The position numbers were made by a program, and so were the translations under genes. Positions 35,301 through 47,381 of a stretch of DNA of 64,000 nucleotides are shown one piece after another. Within the stretch, counting starts at the first letter, position 1; each line of letters opens with the position of its first letter. The notes under the pieces are model-generated. The model ran no database searches. It was not told the DNA's origin and worked only from the letters and a program-made list of their open reading frames with translations. This DNA is from Tamarix chinensis (lineage: Eukaryota > Streptophyta > Magnoliopsida > Caryophyllales > Tamaricaceae), in NCBI GenBank assembly GCA_030549775.1, contig CM060172.1, positions 5,374,861 to 5,438,860 on the forward strand. Direction: 5' to 3'.

Positions 35301-37154
35301 AAAAACTATAGTTTATTATTAAAAAATGTGTTGTGTGTTGGTAAAAAATGTTGTTGTTTGTTGTTGAATTTATTGGTGCTATATATTAACATGCATGAGC
35401 ATGTTGGTAGAATATATATATATTCATTGATAAGTATAGGATACTAGGATGCTTGGAAATGTCATATAATTAAATGAAAATATATTTTACATATGTCCAT
35501 TATTAAATGAAAATTTCAATTAGAGTTGCATGTTAACAATTTTTATTTGATGAGGATTAAATAGATATAGAAAATAAAGAAGATACAAAAGTAAATAATT
35601 AAATAGAGAGAAATAACTGTGTATGATAGTAGTGGTAGTAGTAGTAGTAGTGGTAATAATACTAATAATATATAGGATTTATTAGGGTTTAATTATATTT
35701 TTCTAGGTTTAGGATTATGGTTTATTAGGTTTAGGGTTAGCTTTTATTATAATTTATTAGGGTTAGGGTCAGATTTTAGCGTTTATCTTACTAAATATGA
35801 TAATTAATTTGTTCTCTTATAACTACTCTACTTTTAATAATATGATATTATTATACTTAACCTATATATATTATCTTATTAATATCTACTTGATTTTATT
35901 ATGCAGAGCTTGAATGATTAGATGATAGTTTGATGTTCAGCCAGTTTGTTAAATATATAAGTCAAGTTTATGTTTGTATTTTAAACATGTCAAGTATAAT
36001 AAGATGAAGTTTGATTCAACTTAACTCATTCAAAAATCAAGTGGGAGTAAATGAAAGGACATGTTTGGTAATTTATCTTTTATTGATATTTAATGACACA
36101 TTTATATCAATAGAGAAATAAATAAAAATCAATTCAAGATTATAAGTTTTATGATGAGTATCCTATGTAGGGATGTTGTTAGCTTTATATAGTTGGTTAA
36201 GATATGGTAGAATATATTTATGATTTATCTTACTAGTTGAAGAGTTTACATATTCTGTAATTTAGATGCTTCCAAGAATAACCTTGATGATAAGAATTAG
36301 TGGTTGTTCTCATTTGTAGGTAGTGAGATGTCATTCATTGCTATGACATACTCTCCATGATAACTATACATGGTGCCAGATGTTGATCTATGGATTTATG
36401 TCATATGGTTATACAGCAATCTAGGTCAGTTATTTGTGAGTGGTGTGTCATATGACCCATACCATTTGAGATCATATAGCTTACTATTGACCCTACCTCA
36501 GATAGAGCCATAGTCATTGGCTATATTTACATTTTTTGAATTGGTTTGTCCACTACACTAATACACCACACCCAAGATTTATTGAGGGTAAGGTATTTTC
36601 TAAGGAGTATGAATGGATATCTAGAGAATTGATGGTGATTGATGATGAGTGGTGGTTTTATCTTAGCTTAAATCTAAGTATCCACCCTAGTTACCCTTGA
36701 GTATCTGTGACTAGACTCTCTGTATATGATGTGAGGGAACAAATGACATGTTGAGATAAGTGGAATTTTAGAGTGATAGTTATTACTCAAGTTCTACAAA
36801 GGTAACAGGAAAGTTAGTATGATGGTTATGAGTTTTTCTAGTTAGGTGTTTGGGCTTTAACAACCTTTTGATGTATATAATGTTGCTATTGCTTTAAACT
36901 TGTACTATGTATATCTTTTGTAATTTGAACCATTATATATATATATAAACTCTTTATAAGTATGACTGGCTTGAGTATTGATATCCATTTAGAAATGTAT
37001 TCTCATAATTTGCATATATATATACACATAGAATAGTATGATACATTTGAGATTAATTCTTTATAAGCACGAGCGGTTTGTGAATTATTAAACTTATAAT
37101 TGAATTGATTTGCAATAATCATTTTTGTGCGGGACACATCTAGATTGAAAAAAT

Positions 37155-37500
37155 ATGGATCATAAATTGTTGTCTGCAAATCGTTTGTCTAAAGAATATA
37201 ACGAATGAGTGGAGGTTTTCATTAAGTTTGTAGTTAAACATACTCAAGACTCTTATAGAATAGTCTATCCTTATTTAAATTATGCTTATATTCAGCTTAT
37301 CAATGCTGATGATTTGAGAGATCATTTTTTTGTGTATGGAATTGATACAAGTTACAATTGTTAGATATGGCATTGTAAGACATAGTCTAACTATGATAAG
37401 GAGGAAATTAGGAGGAAAACTAGTAGATCATCATTTAAGAACTATGCGACACATTTGTTAGAAGAGATGGCTCAAACAGTTGAGGAAAGTATTTGAGATT
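37155..37500 (+). pseudogene. CACTA TNP2-like transposase, N-terminal relic
   Basis: From an ATG the frame reads MDHKLLSANRLSKEYNE, a stop, then VEVFIKFVVKH and LINADDLRDHFFVYGID, ending in an IWHC-like block. This is the layout of the transposase-associated N-terminal domain of plant En/Spm TNP2 proteins, in which MD-W-M-NR-S-EY leads to a small zinc-binding domain and then DHL-x-x-GF-x-x-Y-x-x-W-x-x-HG. Stops replace conserved positions (after NE and before IWH). The large catalytic part of TNP2 is not recognisable downstream, so this may be the only TNP2 piece left. It lies in the CACTA element's own sequence on the same strand as the other relics. Confidence 0.6.
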
Positions 37501-37939
37501 ATCTAAAAATATTCAAGAAGTTATTGAATTATCCTACTAATAACAAATGGTCTATGGTACTATATATGAAGGAAAGAAATGTCAATGAATGTGATGATGA
37601 AAATAATGCTAATTAAGATAAAAAAAATTGTGTCTCATTTGTGTAAGTAACTCAATTATTAAATGATGCTAACAATAACATTGAGGAAATATATGTTAGG
37701 GATAATTACCGTGAAGTAATAGATGTATCAAATCCTAAAGCCAATCTAAAAAAAAGGGAAAAAAAGAAGGAAAAAAAAGTAATGAGGATAATAATATTAT
37801 AATTTATGATATGTGTGCTTGGTTTTTTAAATGCATATTTTGAAATCCCTCATTAAATATTTATTGCATCAGAAAATAATTTAGTGGTACATTATGGTTA
37901 ATACATAATATTCTAACATAATTCATTTATTAACTTTTT

Positions 37940-38930
37940 GTAGAGATATGACCAATAAAAAGATGATAGGTACAGTAGTGATGAAGAAGGGAAGAGATGA
38001 CCTACTATTATGAGAATCATCACAGGCATTTGGAATAGAGGAGGATAAGTCGAATTAGGATGGAATACTTACAATCTTCCTATTAGTCCTTACACATACA
38101 TCTTTCTGATGAACATTTTACCGTCGCATGTAACCATGTTCCTATATCTTATTATAATTGGAAACAGGTTCCAAAGGGTCATAAGAAGCATATTTGGTAG
38201 GAAGTCACAATAATATGTTGTTTTACTTAATCATTTTTTTATTATAAAATGTTATTAATTTTAGTACATTAACATCGGTATACATCTATATGTCTTATCA
38301 TGCAGAGAGTCATCAATGTTCCGCATACTTGGAATAAATAACTTCTTAGACATTATGGTGAGAACCTAAAAACATTTACGTATACTTGGCTAGTAGAAAA
38401 ATGCACAGAAAGAGGGATGGCTCTCAATGCTAGAACCCACCCACATGATATGGTTTCATTCATTAAGAAATTTGGAATCAATTTATTACTTATTGTCTTT
38501 TGAAGGATTTTAAGGTGTTTGTTAGATAACAATTAAACTTGTTGATTAAAAGTATTTCATTGATATTGAAATAACAACATTCTTATATTTTGGCTTGTAA
38601 CATAGAAAAAAAATTCCAAAAATGAAGAGATTACTAAGCAGAATAAATACTAACATAATATGACTCACAAAAGCTGTGCAAGCCTTGAAAAGGAGTTGGT
38701 ATGAGATTTTGATTTATCTATTCATATATAAAAGTCTAATGTTATAATAATATTCTTAATGCAAGTTTAATTTTTGATTTACATCTTATAGGCCAAGACT
38801 TAGATCCATGTACCTCACCCATCAATATTGGTACATTATAGAAGAATGCCAGAGTAACAAAAGATGGATATATTAATAAAGATGTAGATGTTGCTACCAA
38901 AAAAATTATAAATTTGTAGATATCCTAAAC
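37940..38930 (+). pseudogene. Plant En/Spm (Ptta-type) transposase-like relic
   Basis: Pieces in consistent order: NWKQVPKGHKKHIW, then after a short AT-rich gap that may be an intron RVINVPHTWNK and LLRHYGENLKTF, ARTHPHDMVSFIKKFG, then EITKQNKY and HNMTHKSCASLEKELV, then a DGYINKDVDVATKK-like block. This order (W-x-x-VP, KWR-like block, KNKYNH-x-M-x-x-K-x-x-x-LEEE, DG) is that of the plant transposase family associated with Ptta/En/Spm. Several stops and frame changes break it. Function in life would be binding or mobilising the CACTA element; this copy cannot be functional. Confidence 0.55.
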
Positions 38931-39459
38931 CTAACTTAATTTTATTTTATAAAAATTTTATGTAATGTTTATTCCTATAAGATAAATTCAAATATATTAC
39001 ATACATTATAGGATGAACCTTGAAACATCAGATTTTGTAGAGGGGGTGGACCGATATAACATTGTATCCCAAGCTAAAAGAATTGTAGAACACCCCAGAA
39101 GACACAAAGGTCTTGAATTAGGTGTTACAAGAATGAGTGTGTTTGGTTAATCTAATGGCTCTCGTAGAACTAATGAGCAAGTGGCCATCCTAACCAAAAA
39201 ATTAAATATGGCATTTTAATATATGGTAATAATGGAGTAAGAGTTTTCATTTATCAAATTTTAAAGGTATAAGCCATTTGATTTAGTTGGCTATGATAAT
39301 CTTCACATAACTAATGTAAGTATCATTACAAACAGTTGCAAAGCTAATTCACGTTTTTCTTCTCTTCTTGAGGTAAGCGTTACAATCTATAAATTGTTAT
39401 TAAGAATATGTAATATTTTATTTTAGGGTCTACATAAATGTGATTTATTAGCAAATGAC

Positions 39460-39700
39460 CTTTTAACTCTTTTGGTGAAAGGAAGGGTACCCATCAGTTA
39501 TAGTATCAAAATATAAATAGTCCATGGGTATAACTTGTCCCTGAATACAAGGATAGTGAGTATTAACACTCCAATCATTAGCAGTGGGCCCTTGCCTTGT
39601 TATAAAGAAGGCGAGGAGGTAGCCACAGTGATAGAAGCTCATGGAAGGTTTGTGCCTTTGCTTGCGGATCAAATATGTCTCACTACTGAAGAGGTAATGA
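39460..39700 (+). pseudogene. TNP1/En-Spm-like C-terminal relic
   Basis: The frame includes VSINTPIISSGPLPCYKEGEEV and VIEAHGRFVPLLADQICL, resembling the C-terminal region of plant TNP1/En-Spm-type proteins (VRVSV, LP, then a conserved A-x-G-x-x-x-x-W-P-like stretch). It is probably the continuation of the relic at 37940-38930. The similarity is by memory of the family pattern and moderate. Confidence 0.4.
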
Positions 39701-39751
39701 TATTCATCATGATTATTAGAACTTATTTATTACTTACATTGTTTATACCTT

Positions 39752-39758
<7 letters not shown>

Positions 39759-39783
<25 letters not shown>

Positions 39784-39784
39784 G
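39759..39784. repeat. (AT)n microsatellite
   Basis: An uninterrupted AT dinucleotide run inside the CACTA element. A shorter TA run occurs at about 35245-35265. Confidence 0.9.
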
Positions 39785-40079
39785 CTCAATATATATTTGT
39801 TTATTATTTTGAATTAAGAGATAAAAAAGAAGAATGCTCCAAGGAGTAAAGTAAATAGAGGTAGTAGCAAAACCAGGAACACAAAAGAGGGCACTACTAA
39901 AGGAAAGAGAGCTAAATTAGAAAAATTAGTTTCCTCACAAAATATTCCATTTTTAGAGAAGAGCCAACCTTCATGAGCATTAGCTTAATTGTATTTCTAT
40001 TTCCAAAACTACCTCAGTGATAATTATATTTTCATTTATTATCAAATGAGTATGATATGACAGATGACACTACTAATAT

Positions 40080-41125
40080 GGTATCAATGGTCAACATAAG
40101 TGACATTTATGACCAAGAATGGATGTCAACCATGATTTTTGTTGTGTATGTGACGTAAGTATTTCTTGTTGTATTAAAATTTTGATGACTTCTTATATGA
40201 GTTATCAATTATTAACAAATATGCATTATTTTTGTTATCCATAGGTTAGTAGCTAGTCATGATACGGTGGAGGGAATGTTGTCCTGTATTATATTTGTGT
40301 GCTATACTACATAGCAGGTGGTACTATAATAAGAGAGGATAGGCATAGAAATAATTTAGTGGACCACATTTTGATTGAAGGATATAACAAGCTGTATCTC
40401 GTTCTCTCCCGACAAATGAATAATGGGTTTTAAACTCCTTCTGACACGATCTTAATAAATTCTATGTGTTTGATTTCCTTTGAACATATGAAGTGTCTTT
40501 TGATGTCGCTCTCATGGTGGGAAAGAGTTTATTGACATGTTAGTATAGTTTTTACTTCTTCCTTCATTAGCTGATTTTTTCATATATTCTACTTTCATTA
40601 TTTCAGGTATATCTAGTTATAATATTATGTATCCGACTCTATTTATTAGGGCACTATGAATGACTTATTAGAGGAGAGGTGTGAATATTATTCCAGATCT
40701 AAAGAATCTTGAATATGAGCATGCAATGGTATGTAGGTAGAAAAACTATTTTGTATTTTGTTTTAATTTCAATTAATATTTAATAGTTAAAGAGCTAACT
40801 AAATTCATTTGATAGTATCTAAAATAATAGAACGGCAATAATTGTGAATACTATGTATGTAGAGCAATGCATCTGAGGGTCCAAAATAGATCACTCCATA
40901 TAGATCTAAGCCATGTATGTTTGTTTTTTCCATATTTTTCTATTAATGAATCATGATATATATATTTGGTACGTAACCTAAGTACCAATTGAATAATCAA
41001 AACTTGTGACTTTATAGGTTTTCACTAGTGATTATGCATGCAGATAGAAATACAATGATGATAAAATTGATGAAGTTAAAGACCAATGGGCTCAGCACGT
41101 GTACCCATACATTCTGTAATAAGGA
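40080..41125 (+). pseudogene. Ulp1-like C48 protease relic carried by the CACTA element
   Basis: The clearest part is at about 40834-40875, GNNCEYYVCRAM, matching the C48 catalytic-cysteine block (Q-x-x-x-x-C-G-Y/F-Y-V-x-x-x-M) with Glu where Gly is normal. Near 41040-41120 a further block, YNDDKIDEVKDQWAQHVYPYI, fits the usual helical C-terminus of plant transposon-borne Ulp1 proteins (I-x-E-V-R-x-x-W-A). An upstream block with MVNISDIYDQEWMSTMIFV resembles their N-terminal region. The catalytic His and Asp are not found, and several stops and AT-rich gaps (possibly introns) intervene. Many plant CACTA and Mutator elements have captured Ulp1-like deSUMOylating protease domains; this would be one more, now dead. 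Confidence 0.5.
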
Positions 41126-41429
41126 TCTACATTCTACATGCATGTTTAGGTTTGTATTTCATCTACGTCTTTTGGTCATCTAGGTTATGATATAAGGACT
41201 TTTAACTTTGGAGTATAGAGCTACCAAGTTGTAGTACACCTAATAATTTTGAGTCATTGGTATGTCCAGTGTATTAAGACGTACAACTTATGGATTGATT
41301 GAAAATATCTAGTATCATTTTGGAGGAAGACATGCATGTATATATGATTTGATGCTATTTTACATTGTGGATTAGGTAAATATTTGAACAACAACTATGT
41401 ATGTGGGTTGGAACAAAATAGCAAGAATA

Positions 41430-42005
41430 TATAAAAAAATTGACAAGTTTTAATAATGGTTCTTACTTAAAAACTATTATTATAAGATGTTTTAATAACG
41501 GTTTTATGTAAGAATTGTTATTAAAACTATTTTTAATAACGGTTATTCTTAATAACTGTTATTAAAAGTTGGTATTTAATCTCAATTAGGGTTTAATAAA
41601 TATATAATCAATGATTAAAACCCTAACTTGATTGTGTTTTAACAACAAGTTTAGCTCAAAACCATTCTTAAAAGATCCATCTAATACTTATTTAATACGT
41701 ATTAGGGTTTAATGAATGAGTAATCAATTACTACAATCCTAACTTTTTGACATTTCAACAATTCTTTTTAGATAAACCTTTGTTGAAACATTATTTTTAA
41801 CAATGGTTGTGACTTATAAACTATTATTAAGACCTAGTTTTAACAATGATTTTTATATAAAAACCATTATTAAATACCAAATTTACCCTAATATTTATGA
41901 TTTTTTGTATATTTTTTATGATGGTTATGAACTGTTATTAAAGATTTAATGACGAGTGATTCAATAATGGTTTAAAACCATTATTAAAATTATAAAATAA
42001 CCATT
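41430..42005. repeat. CACTA right subterminal repeats
   Basis: Dense direct and inverted TTTTAATAACGGTT and AACCATTATTAAA units, the counterpart of 9930-10214. Adjacent units can form hairpins. Confidence 0.75.
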
Positions 42006-43283
42006 ATTATAATCCGTTTGTATGGTAGTGGGTATTGGCCACTTGGGTCATGTAGGGAGGAGGAGTTAGTGGTGACTATGGAGGAGGAGGATGTTTTGTG
42101 GGGAGAATGAATGTGGCAGGGGAGAAAAATTGGTAGGGATAGTCGTAGTGGAGAAAGGAGGAGAGATAGGGCGATAGAGGAGGAGGAGGAAGGAGGTAGG
42201 AATGAGAAAGGGTGGTCGCTAATGATGGAGGTTGGGCTAGTAGTGGAAGTGCAAGAGGTGGTTGTAGAAGAAGAAAGGGGGAAAATAGGGGGAATGGAGA
42301 AGAGAAGTTTGGGGATAGGGAAAACCACAAGGGAGAAGAGGGGAAGGGAATAAGAAAGAAGAAGAAGAGGAGGAGGAGGAGAAGGAGGACGAGTAGAGGG
42401 GGTTTGATGTTTAGTGTAGGTGATTGTGCAGGGGAGGTGCTAGGTTAGGTAGGGAAGATTTGGTAGGGGATGATAATGGTAGGGAAGGGGAACGTGGGGA
42501 AAGGGGACTAGGGGAGCTATAGGGAAAAAAAATGGAAATAAAATGATAGACATGAGAATGGTGGTGTAGGTGTTTGTCTGGAAGAGGGGGTAGTGTAACA
42601 GGCGTGCAGGGGTGTAGGATAATGGGTGTGCATAGGGGGGTCTAGGGTGTGCTTGGCCAGGAGTATGGGGAAAGATGGAGAGGAAAAGGCTTAGGCCACA
42701 CAAAGAGAAGAAGAAAGGAGAAGAGAGGCTGGGCTACATGGGAGAGAAGAAGGAAGAGAGGAGGTTGGTTGACCTAGGGGAAAAATAAAAGAAAGAAGGA
42801 AAGAAAGCTAATGCTAGCCTAAGGGAAAAAGAAAAGAAGAAGGGGGGATGGTTCAGGCTAGCTCAAGTGAATAAGGAATAATGAAAGAAAAGAAATAAAA
42901 GGGAAAAGAAAGAAAAGGAAGAAAAAGGATAAAGGGAAAAACAAAAAGAAGAAAATAAAATAAAAAATATATTTAGGGTTAGGATCATAAATTAAATTAA
43001 AATTGGGATATTGGGAAAACATTATATTAATTTATCCAAAAATTAGGTTATTAATTTAAGAAAATAATTTTGGTAAAATTATAGTTTTAGGGTTTATTTA
43101 AATATATAGTGTAAGAAAAAATGATACAAATAATTGTATTAATTTATTACATAATATTATCTTTTTTTTATAAGTAAAGTTTTAGAAAAATAATTAAATT
43201 AATAATTTAAAGATTAAGTTTTTTTGGATAAAGAGTTAAACATTTAAAATTTTTGTTATAAAAATATAGGGTATTACATCTAG

Positions 43284-43604
43284 TTATCCGTTTGTGTGTC
43301 ATTTGGCTATATTAGTTTATTAGTTAGCAATGTAAGTCTTCCTATATAAGCATGAGTGTTAACACTTATAACATGTGGCTGAACCATTTGAAATCTAATA
43401 CAAGTATTAAACTTGGATATTCCTCTCTTTTGAGATTGAATAATCCTAACTAAGAATACTTTGACTAATCTTAGATAAAGTAACATTCAAAGTTTCAACT
43501 TCTTGCTAAATTCTTTATTAATTCTTTCTTAATCATTATCTTCCTTCTTCCATTGCAGCCAACAATTATTACACCATATTCACTCATTCAAAACTTCAAT
43601 TCCA
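43284..43604 (+). repeat. 5' LTR of the Gypsy element, right part
   Basis: It resumes after the TCTAG duplicate. A TATA-like CTATATAAGC at about 43342 is followed by a block (43360-43604) matched in the 3' LTR remnant at 52505-52753 with scattered differences; the two diverge just past AATTCCA, which sets the LTR end. No convincing initiator-tRNA primer site was seen after it. Confidence 0.65.
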
Positions 43605-44500
43605 CAAGAATACTCATGCCATTTTTGGCATCAAAGCCACAACTGGATCTAAACCAAATTTGAGTTGCCAACCATCCCTTCTTCTACTTCCATGCAAACG
43701 TTTTCCTTCCAGCATATCCCATGCATGTTTTTCTTCAACTCCAAGATTTAATTTTAATTGACCCTTTTTTTGAATCATATCTTCAACCAATATCCAATAC
43801 ATCTTCATCCCTCCCTTCCCATCTTCAACATAAAGTTTGAAGATTACCTATTCTTCAACCCAAAACATTGAAATATTCAATATTCGAATACTATTGATGA
43901 GTCTTGATTGACTTGATTTGAGCAAGAAACTCATTCAATTGTCTAGCTTTGTTAGAATATTACTTTGATGTTTAAATAATGCTATCCATCTCGACATTAA
44001 TACCTCATTGAGAAGAAGATTCTTTAACGAATCTCATTCTTCCCATTGAGTATTTTATGTTTTCATTTGAGCAATATTACATCCACAATCTTCGTTCACC
44101 AAGATAACATCTAATCTATATAAGAATTATTGATAACAAACCCCATCACTCACCTTATACTACCACTCCACTCTCACATTTTAGAAGCTTCCATGATTCT
44201 TGAAACACCACTAAGAAGCCATGAAGAATTAACTTCTGGCAGCATCTAAGGATTGTCAAAGCATCATTAGCAAGAATGATAATCATGGGAGAAGAAGTAT
44301 CCATTAAAATGATATTTGATACTCTTCAACAACTTGCAGCAAGTATACATGCACCAATGCAAAAGTGCAGCAGCTTCCATCCATTCAAAGCCAACTCTAA
44401 AAGCTGAAATCAAGGATAGCTAACCAAGAAACTCTTCAAGAGATGCACAATATCATTGAAGCTACAAATGATATATTAGAAGGCATGGTAAAGAGGGTAG
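43605..44500 (+). other. Gypsy internal leader, no coding recognised
   Basis: AT-rich sequence between the 5' LTR and the first Gag-like peptide. I see no domain, primer-binding site or second repeat in it. Confidence 0.5.
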
Positions 44501-45290
44501 TCCAAAAAGGCAATGCAAATAATCTACCAAGGCATAACCATTTTAAAGATAAAGGTATAAAGCTCAATCTCCCTAGTTTCTATATAAATTAGATGTAGAA
44601 ATGTTTTTCAAATAGTTTTGTGAAATTGAATCCATATTTGAGTTTAGAGAGTATGATGATGAGTATAAGTGTTAATTAGAAACTCTCAAATTCAAAAAGT
44701 GAGGATTTGGTATGATAAGCTTAAGAGAACTTGTGAAAGGTAAGACAAAAATAAAAACTAGTATTGGGAAAAATTAAAGAAACACCTAAGAAGTTTTTTA
44801 AGCAATGTATATCAAATTAACTACTCTTAAGTAAGGACTTCTTTGTGTAGAATAGTAAACTAGGGAATTTGAAGAACTAGAATTCTTATGTGACATGCAA
44901 GAAATAAAGGAACAAAGGTGTGCTAGATATGTAAGTGGCCTTAATAACTTGATTAGGGATAAAATTGAAATCTTTTACTATGATTCTCTTGATGACTTAA
45001 CTAAGTTGGAATTGAAATGTGAAAGACTAACTAAGTTTACTAAAGACTATAATAAGATCAGTGCTTTGACTTCTACATCCACTAAAACTTATTCAAATAC
45101 ATCAAAATTAAAATTTAGGACACATATCTATGTGGCTAATGACAAAATGAATAGCCCTAACTAAGATGAAAAAATGTAAAAATAAATTGAATAAGATGTC
45201 CAATAAGAAAATTTTTAAATGTAAGGTATATGATAATTTTTTTAGGGATTATCCTAAACCAAGGGTTTTAAACTAAAGTTAAATTGAGAA
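44500..45290 (+). pseudogene. Gypsy Gag relic
   Basis: Early pieces (KGIKLNLPSF near 44550) fit the start of a retrotransposon Gag domain. At 44895-45164 the frame reads IKEQRCARYVSGLNNLIRDK followed by a D-D-L-x-x-L-x-x-K-x-E region, the typical Gag C-terminal helix block (RF-x-x-GL-x-x-x-I-x-x-x-V). The zinc knuckle after it (about 45219-45275) has lost its pattern: one Cys (KCKVYD) remains and the His/Cys partners are gone. Gag would form the particle and package RNA. Stops and frame changes occur throughout. Confidence 0.7.
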
Positions 45291-45351
45291 CATATAACTA
45301 TGTGTTGATAATGATGACCTAGAAAATGAATCTAATGATGATGCCATAAGT

Positions 45352-47379
45352 ATGTATGAGGAATATGGTAATCCTTGTTTTGTACGTCAAAAGTCATTGC
45401 AAATACAACCCAATTATCTATCTATATTAAGGGATACAAATTTTAAAACTATGTGTAGAATTGGTGATAAGGTTTGTAGGGTCATAATAGATAGTTGTTC
45501 ATGTATTAATTTTTCTAGTGAAATAATGTTCAAACAAATAGGGCTAGTAACTACTAGACCTCGTAAACCATATTCATTAAAATAGCTTAATAAGAATAAA
45601 GGAGTTAAGGTAACTAAGAAAACCCTAACTACTTTTTGCATTAGGGATTACCATGATGAGGTATGATGTGATATTTTTCCTATGGATTTTTGTGGTCCAT
45701 TGTTAGGAAGACCATGGCAATATGGTATAAATGTAATTCATGATGTTATTACTAACGAATATATTATTCTTAAAGATAAAAAGAAATATATGTCAAAACC
45801 ATCTCAATGTGATTATGTACAACCACTCGAGACACAAAAGAGCTTATTCTTACATGAAAGGGAAATGACCAATTTCATTTAGGAGGAGGATATTTCCTAT
45901 GCCTTAGTAGTTAAAGAATCTCAATTTGGGGAGAAAAAGTCTAATAAATTTAACCTTACTAGATTTCTTGATGACTATAATGATGTATTTCTAGATGAAT
46001 TACCTCTAAAATTACCGCCTATAAGAGGTATAGAGCATGATATAGATTTAATTTCTAGAATGGCTTTATATAATGAGCCTACTTATAGATGTAATTCAAA
46101 AGAAGCCAAGGAATTACAATTACAAATCCAAGAACTAGTGAATAAAGGATATTTGAGAGAAAGTATGAGTCCTTGTTATGCACCTACCTTGTTAGTTCCT
46201 ATGAAATATGGTACTTGGTATATGTGCATAGATTCTATGGCCATAAATAATATAAATATCAAGTACCATTTTCCTATGCCTAGACTTGATGACTTGCTTG
46301 ATGAACTTTGTTGTTCATGTGTGTTCTCCAAAATTTAAGTGAGAAGTGTTTACCATCAAATGAGTATTAAGGAAGGGGATACATGGAAAACAATCTTTAT
46401 GACTAAAAGTAGTCTTTATGAATGGGTTTTTATGCCTTTTGGATTGTGTAATGCACCTAGTTCTTTCATGATACTAATGAGTAAAATTCTTCATCCTATT
46501 TTAGGTAAATTCATTATAGTTTACTTGGATGTCATATTTGTATTTAGTAAAAATGAGCATGATCATCTTGTGCATTTAAGGAAACTATTTGATAAACTAA
46601 GGGAAGCTAAACTATATGAAAAATTAGAAAAATGTGAATTTATGCCTCCAAGTATAGTTTTTATTCGTGTTATTATTAGTGGATATGGTATTAAAGTTGA
46701 TCCTATAAAGATATAATCTATTCTAGAGTGACCTATTCATAAGGATATCCATCATATGAGAAGTTTTAATGGGTTATATAGTTTCTATAGGAGACTTATT
46801 TAAAGATGTTTCTACTATAGCAGCACCTATTACTCAACTCATAAAAAAAGGAGAATTTATTTGGAGAAAAGAAGCCACTAAAGCCGTTGACACTTGCAAG
46901 AATAAATTGTGCAATGCTCTTGTATTATCTATTCCTAATTTTGACTTAGTCTTTGAGATAACTTGTGATGCTATAGGGTAAGGATAGGAGGAGTTCCTTC
47001 ATAAGAAAAAAATACCTATTTCATACTTTGGTGAAAAGTTGAATGGTGCTAAATTGAATTATTTGACATATGATATGGAATTCTTTGCCATCATACATAG
47101 TTTAGAGATATGGAGCAATTATTTGAGACCTAAAACCTTTGTATTAGATTCCAATTATGAAAGTTTGAGATAGTTACATAGTCAAAAGAAAATAAGTTCT
47201 AGACATGCAAAGTGGGTAAACTTCTTACAATCCATTGTGCTCTCTCTTCAGCACTTAGATCAAAAGAAAAATGTAGTAGCTACTTTACTTGTCATGTTAG
47301 ATGGTAAATTTATACGTTTTTAAATGCTAAAAATGATGTATCCTAATGATGAAGATTTTCATGAGAAATAGCGTGCATG
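45352..47379 (+). pseudogene. Gypsy Pol relic: protease, reverse transcriptase, RNase H
   Basis: Protease: VIIDSCSCINFSS (about 45481-45520), with the active-site D-S/T-G now D-S-C, then LLGRPWQYG. RT: LRESMSPCYAPTLLVPMKYG, FPMPRLDDLLDELC, a stop replacing the catalytic Asp position after FSKI, VYHQMSI, FMPFGLCNAPSSFM and YLDVIFVFS, in which the Y-x-D-D box has become Y-L-D-V. RNase H: the DLVFEITCDAIG block, a stop, ISYFGEKLN, LNYLTYDMEFFAI and RHAKWVNFLQS. The frame runs into family A DNA at 47382, so integrase is absent. The wording of RT (LYEW, FGLCNAPS, GKFIIVYLD) suggests a CRM- or Reina-like chromovirus rather than Tekay. Numerous stops make it non-functional. Confidence 0.85.
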
Positions 47380-47381
47380 TA

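Larger units (their letters stand above)
9908..42030 (+). mobile_element. CACTA (En/Spm) DNA transposon, 32 kb with insertions (about 7.5 kb net)
   Basis: The left end is CATTACGACAAACAGGGG at 9908. The right end, read on the minus strand from 42030, is CACTACCATACAAACGG. The two align with a few changes and continue into a shared ATAATAATG. The 3-bp flanks are GGT (9905-9907) and GGT (42031-42033), the TSD length expected for CACTA. Subterminal regions are full of AACCATTATTAAAA and TTTAATAACGGTT units. Own sequence is 9908-10209 and 34881-42030. It carries relics of TNP2-like, Ptta/En/Spm-like and Ulp1-like proteins, all on the plus strand and all broken. In 34886-37154 I recognise no coding sequence. 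Confidence 0.8.
5634..43278 (+). mobile_element. Family A copy A1, 37.6 kb with its insertions (about 5.5 kb net)
   Basis: It starts TGTAACACCCC at 5634 and ends GGGTATTACA at 43278. The 5-bp flanks are GCTAG (5629-5633) and TCTAG (43279-43283), 4 of 5 matching. The own sequence is 5634-9907 and 42034-43278. It is longer than its relatives because it carries a 30-bp tandem array (about 6455-6815), a module shared only with 3317-4989 (6850-7190) and a roughly 146-bp tandem array (about 7600-8900). Its purine-rich segment is cut by the CACTA insertion into about 9480-9907 and 42034-42960. No coding sequence. Confidence 0.75.

Noticed and set aside
36551..36566. CACTACACTAATACAC as left end of the CACTA element
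   Set aside because: It does not match the right end and has no subterminal repeats after it; the end at 9908 aligns with the right end and has the GGT flank.
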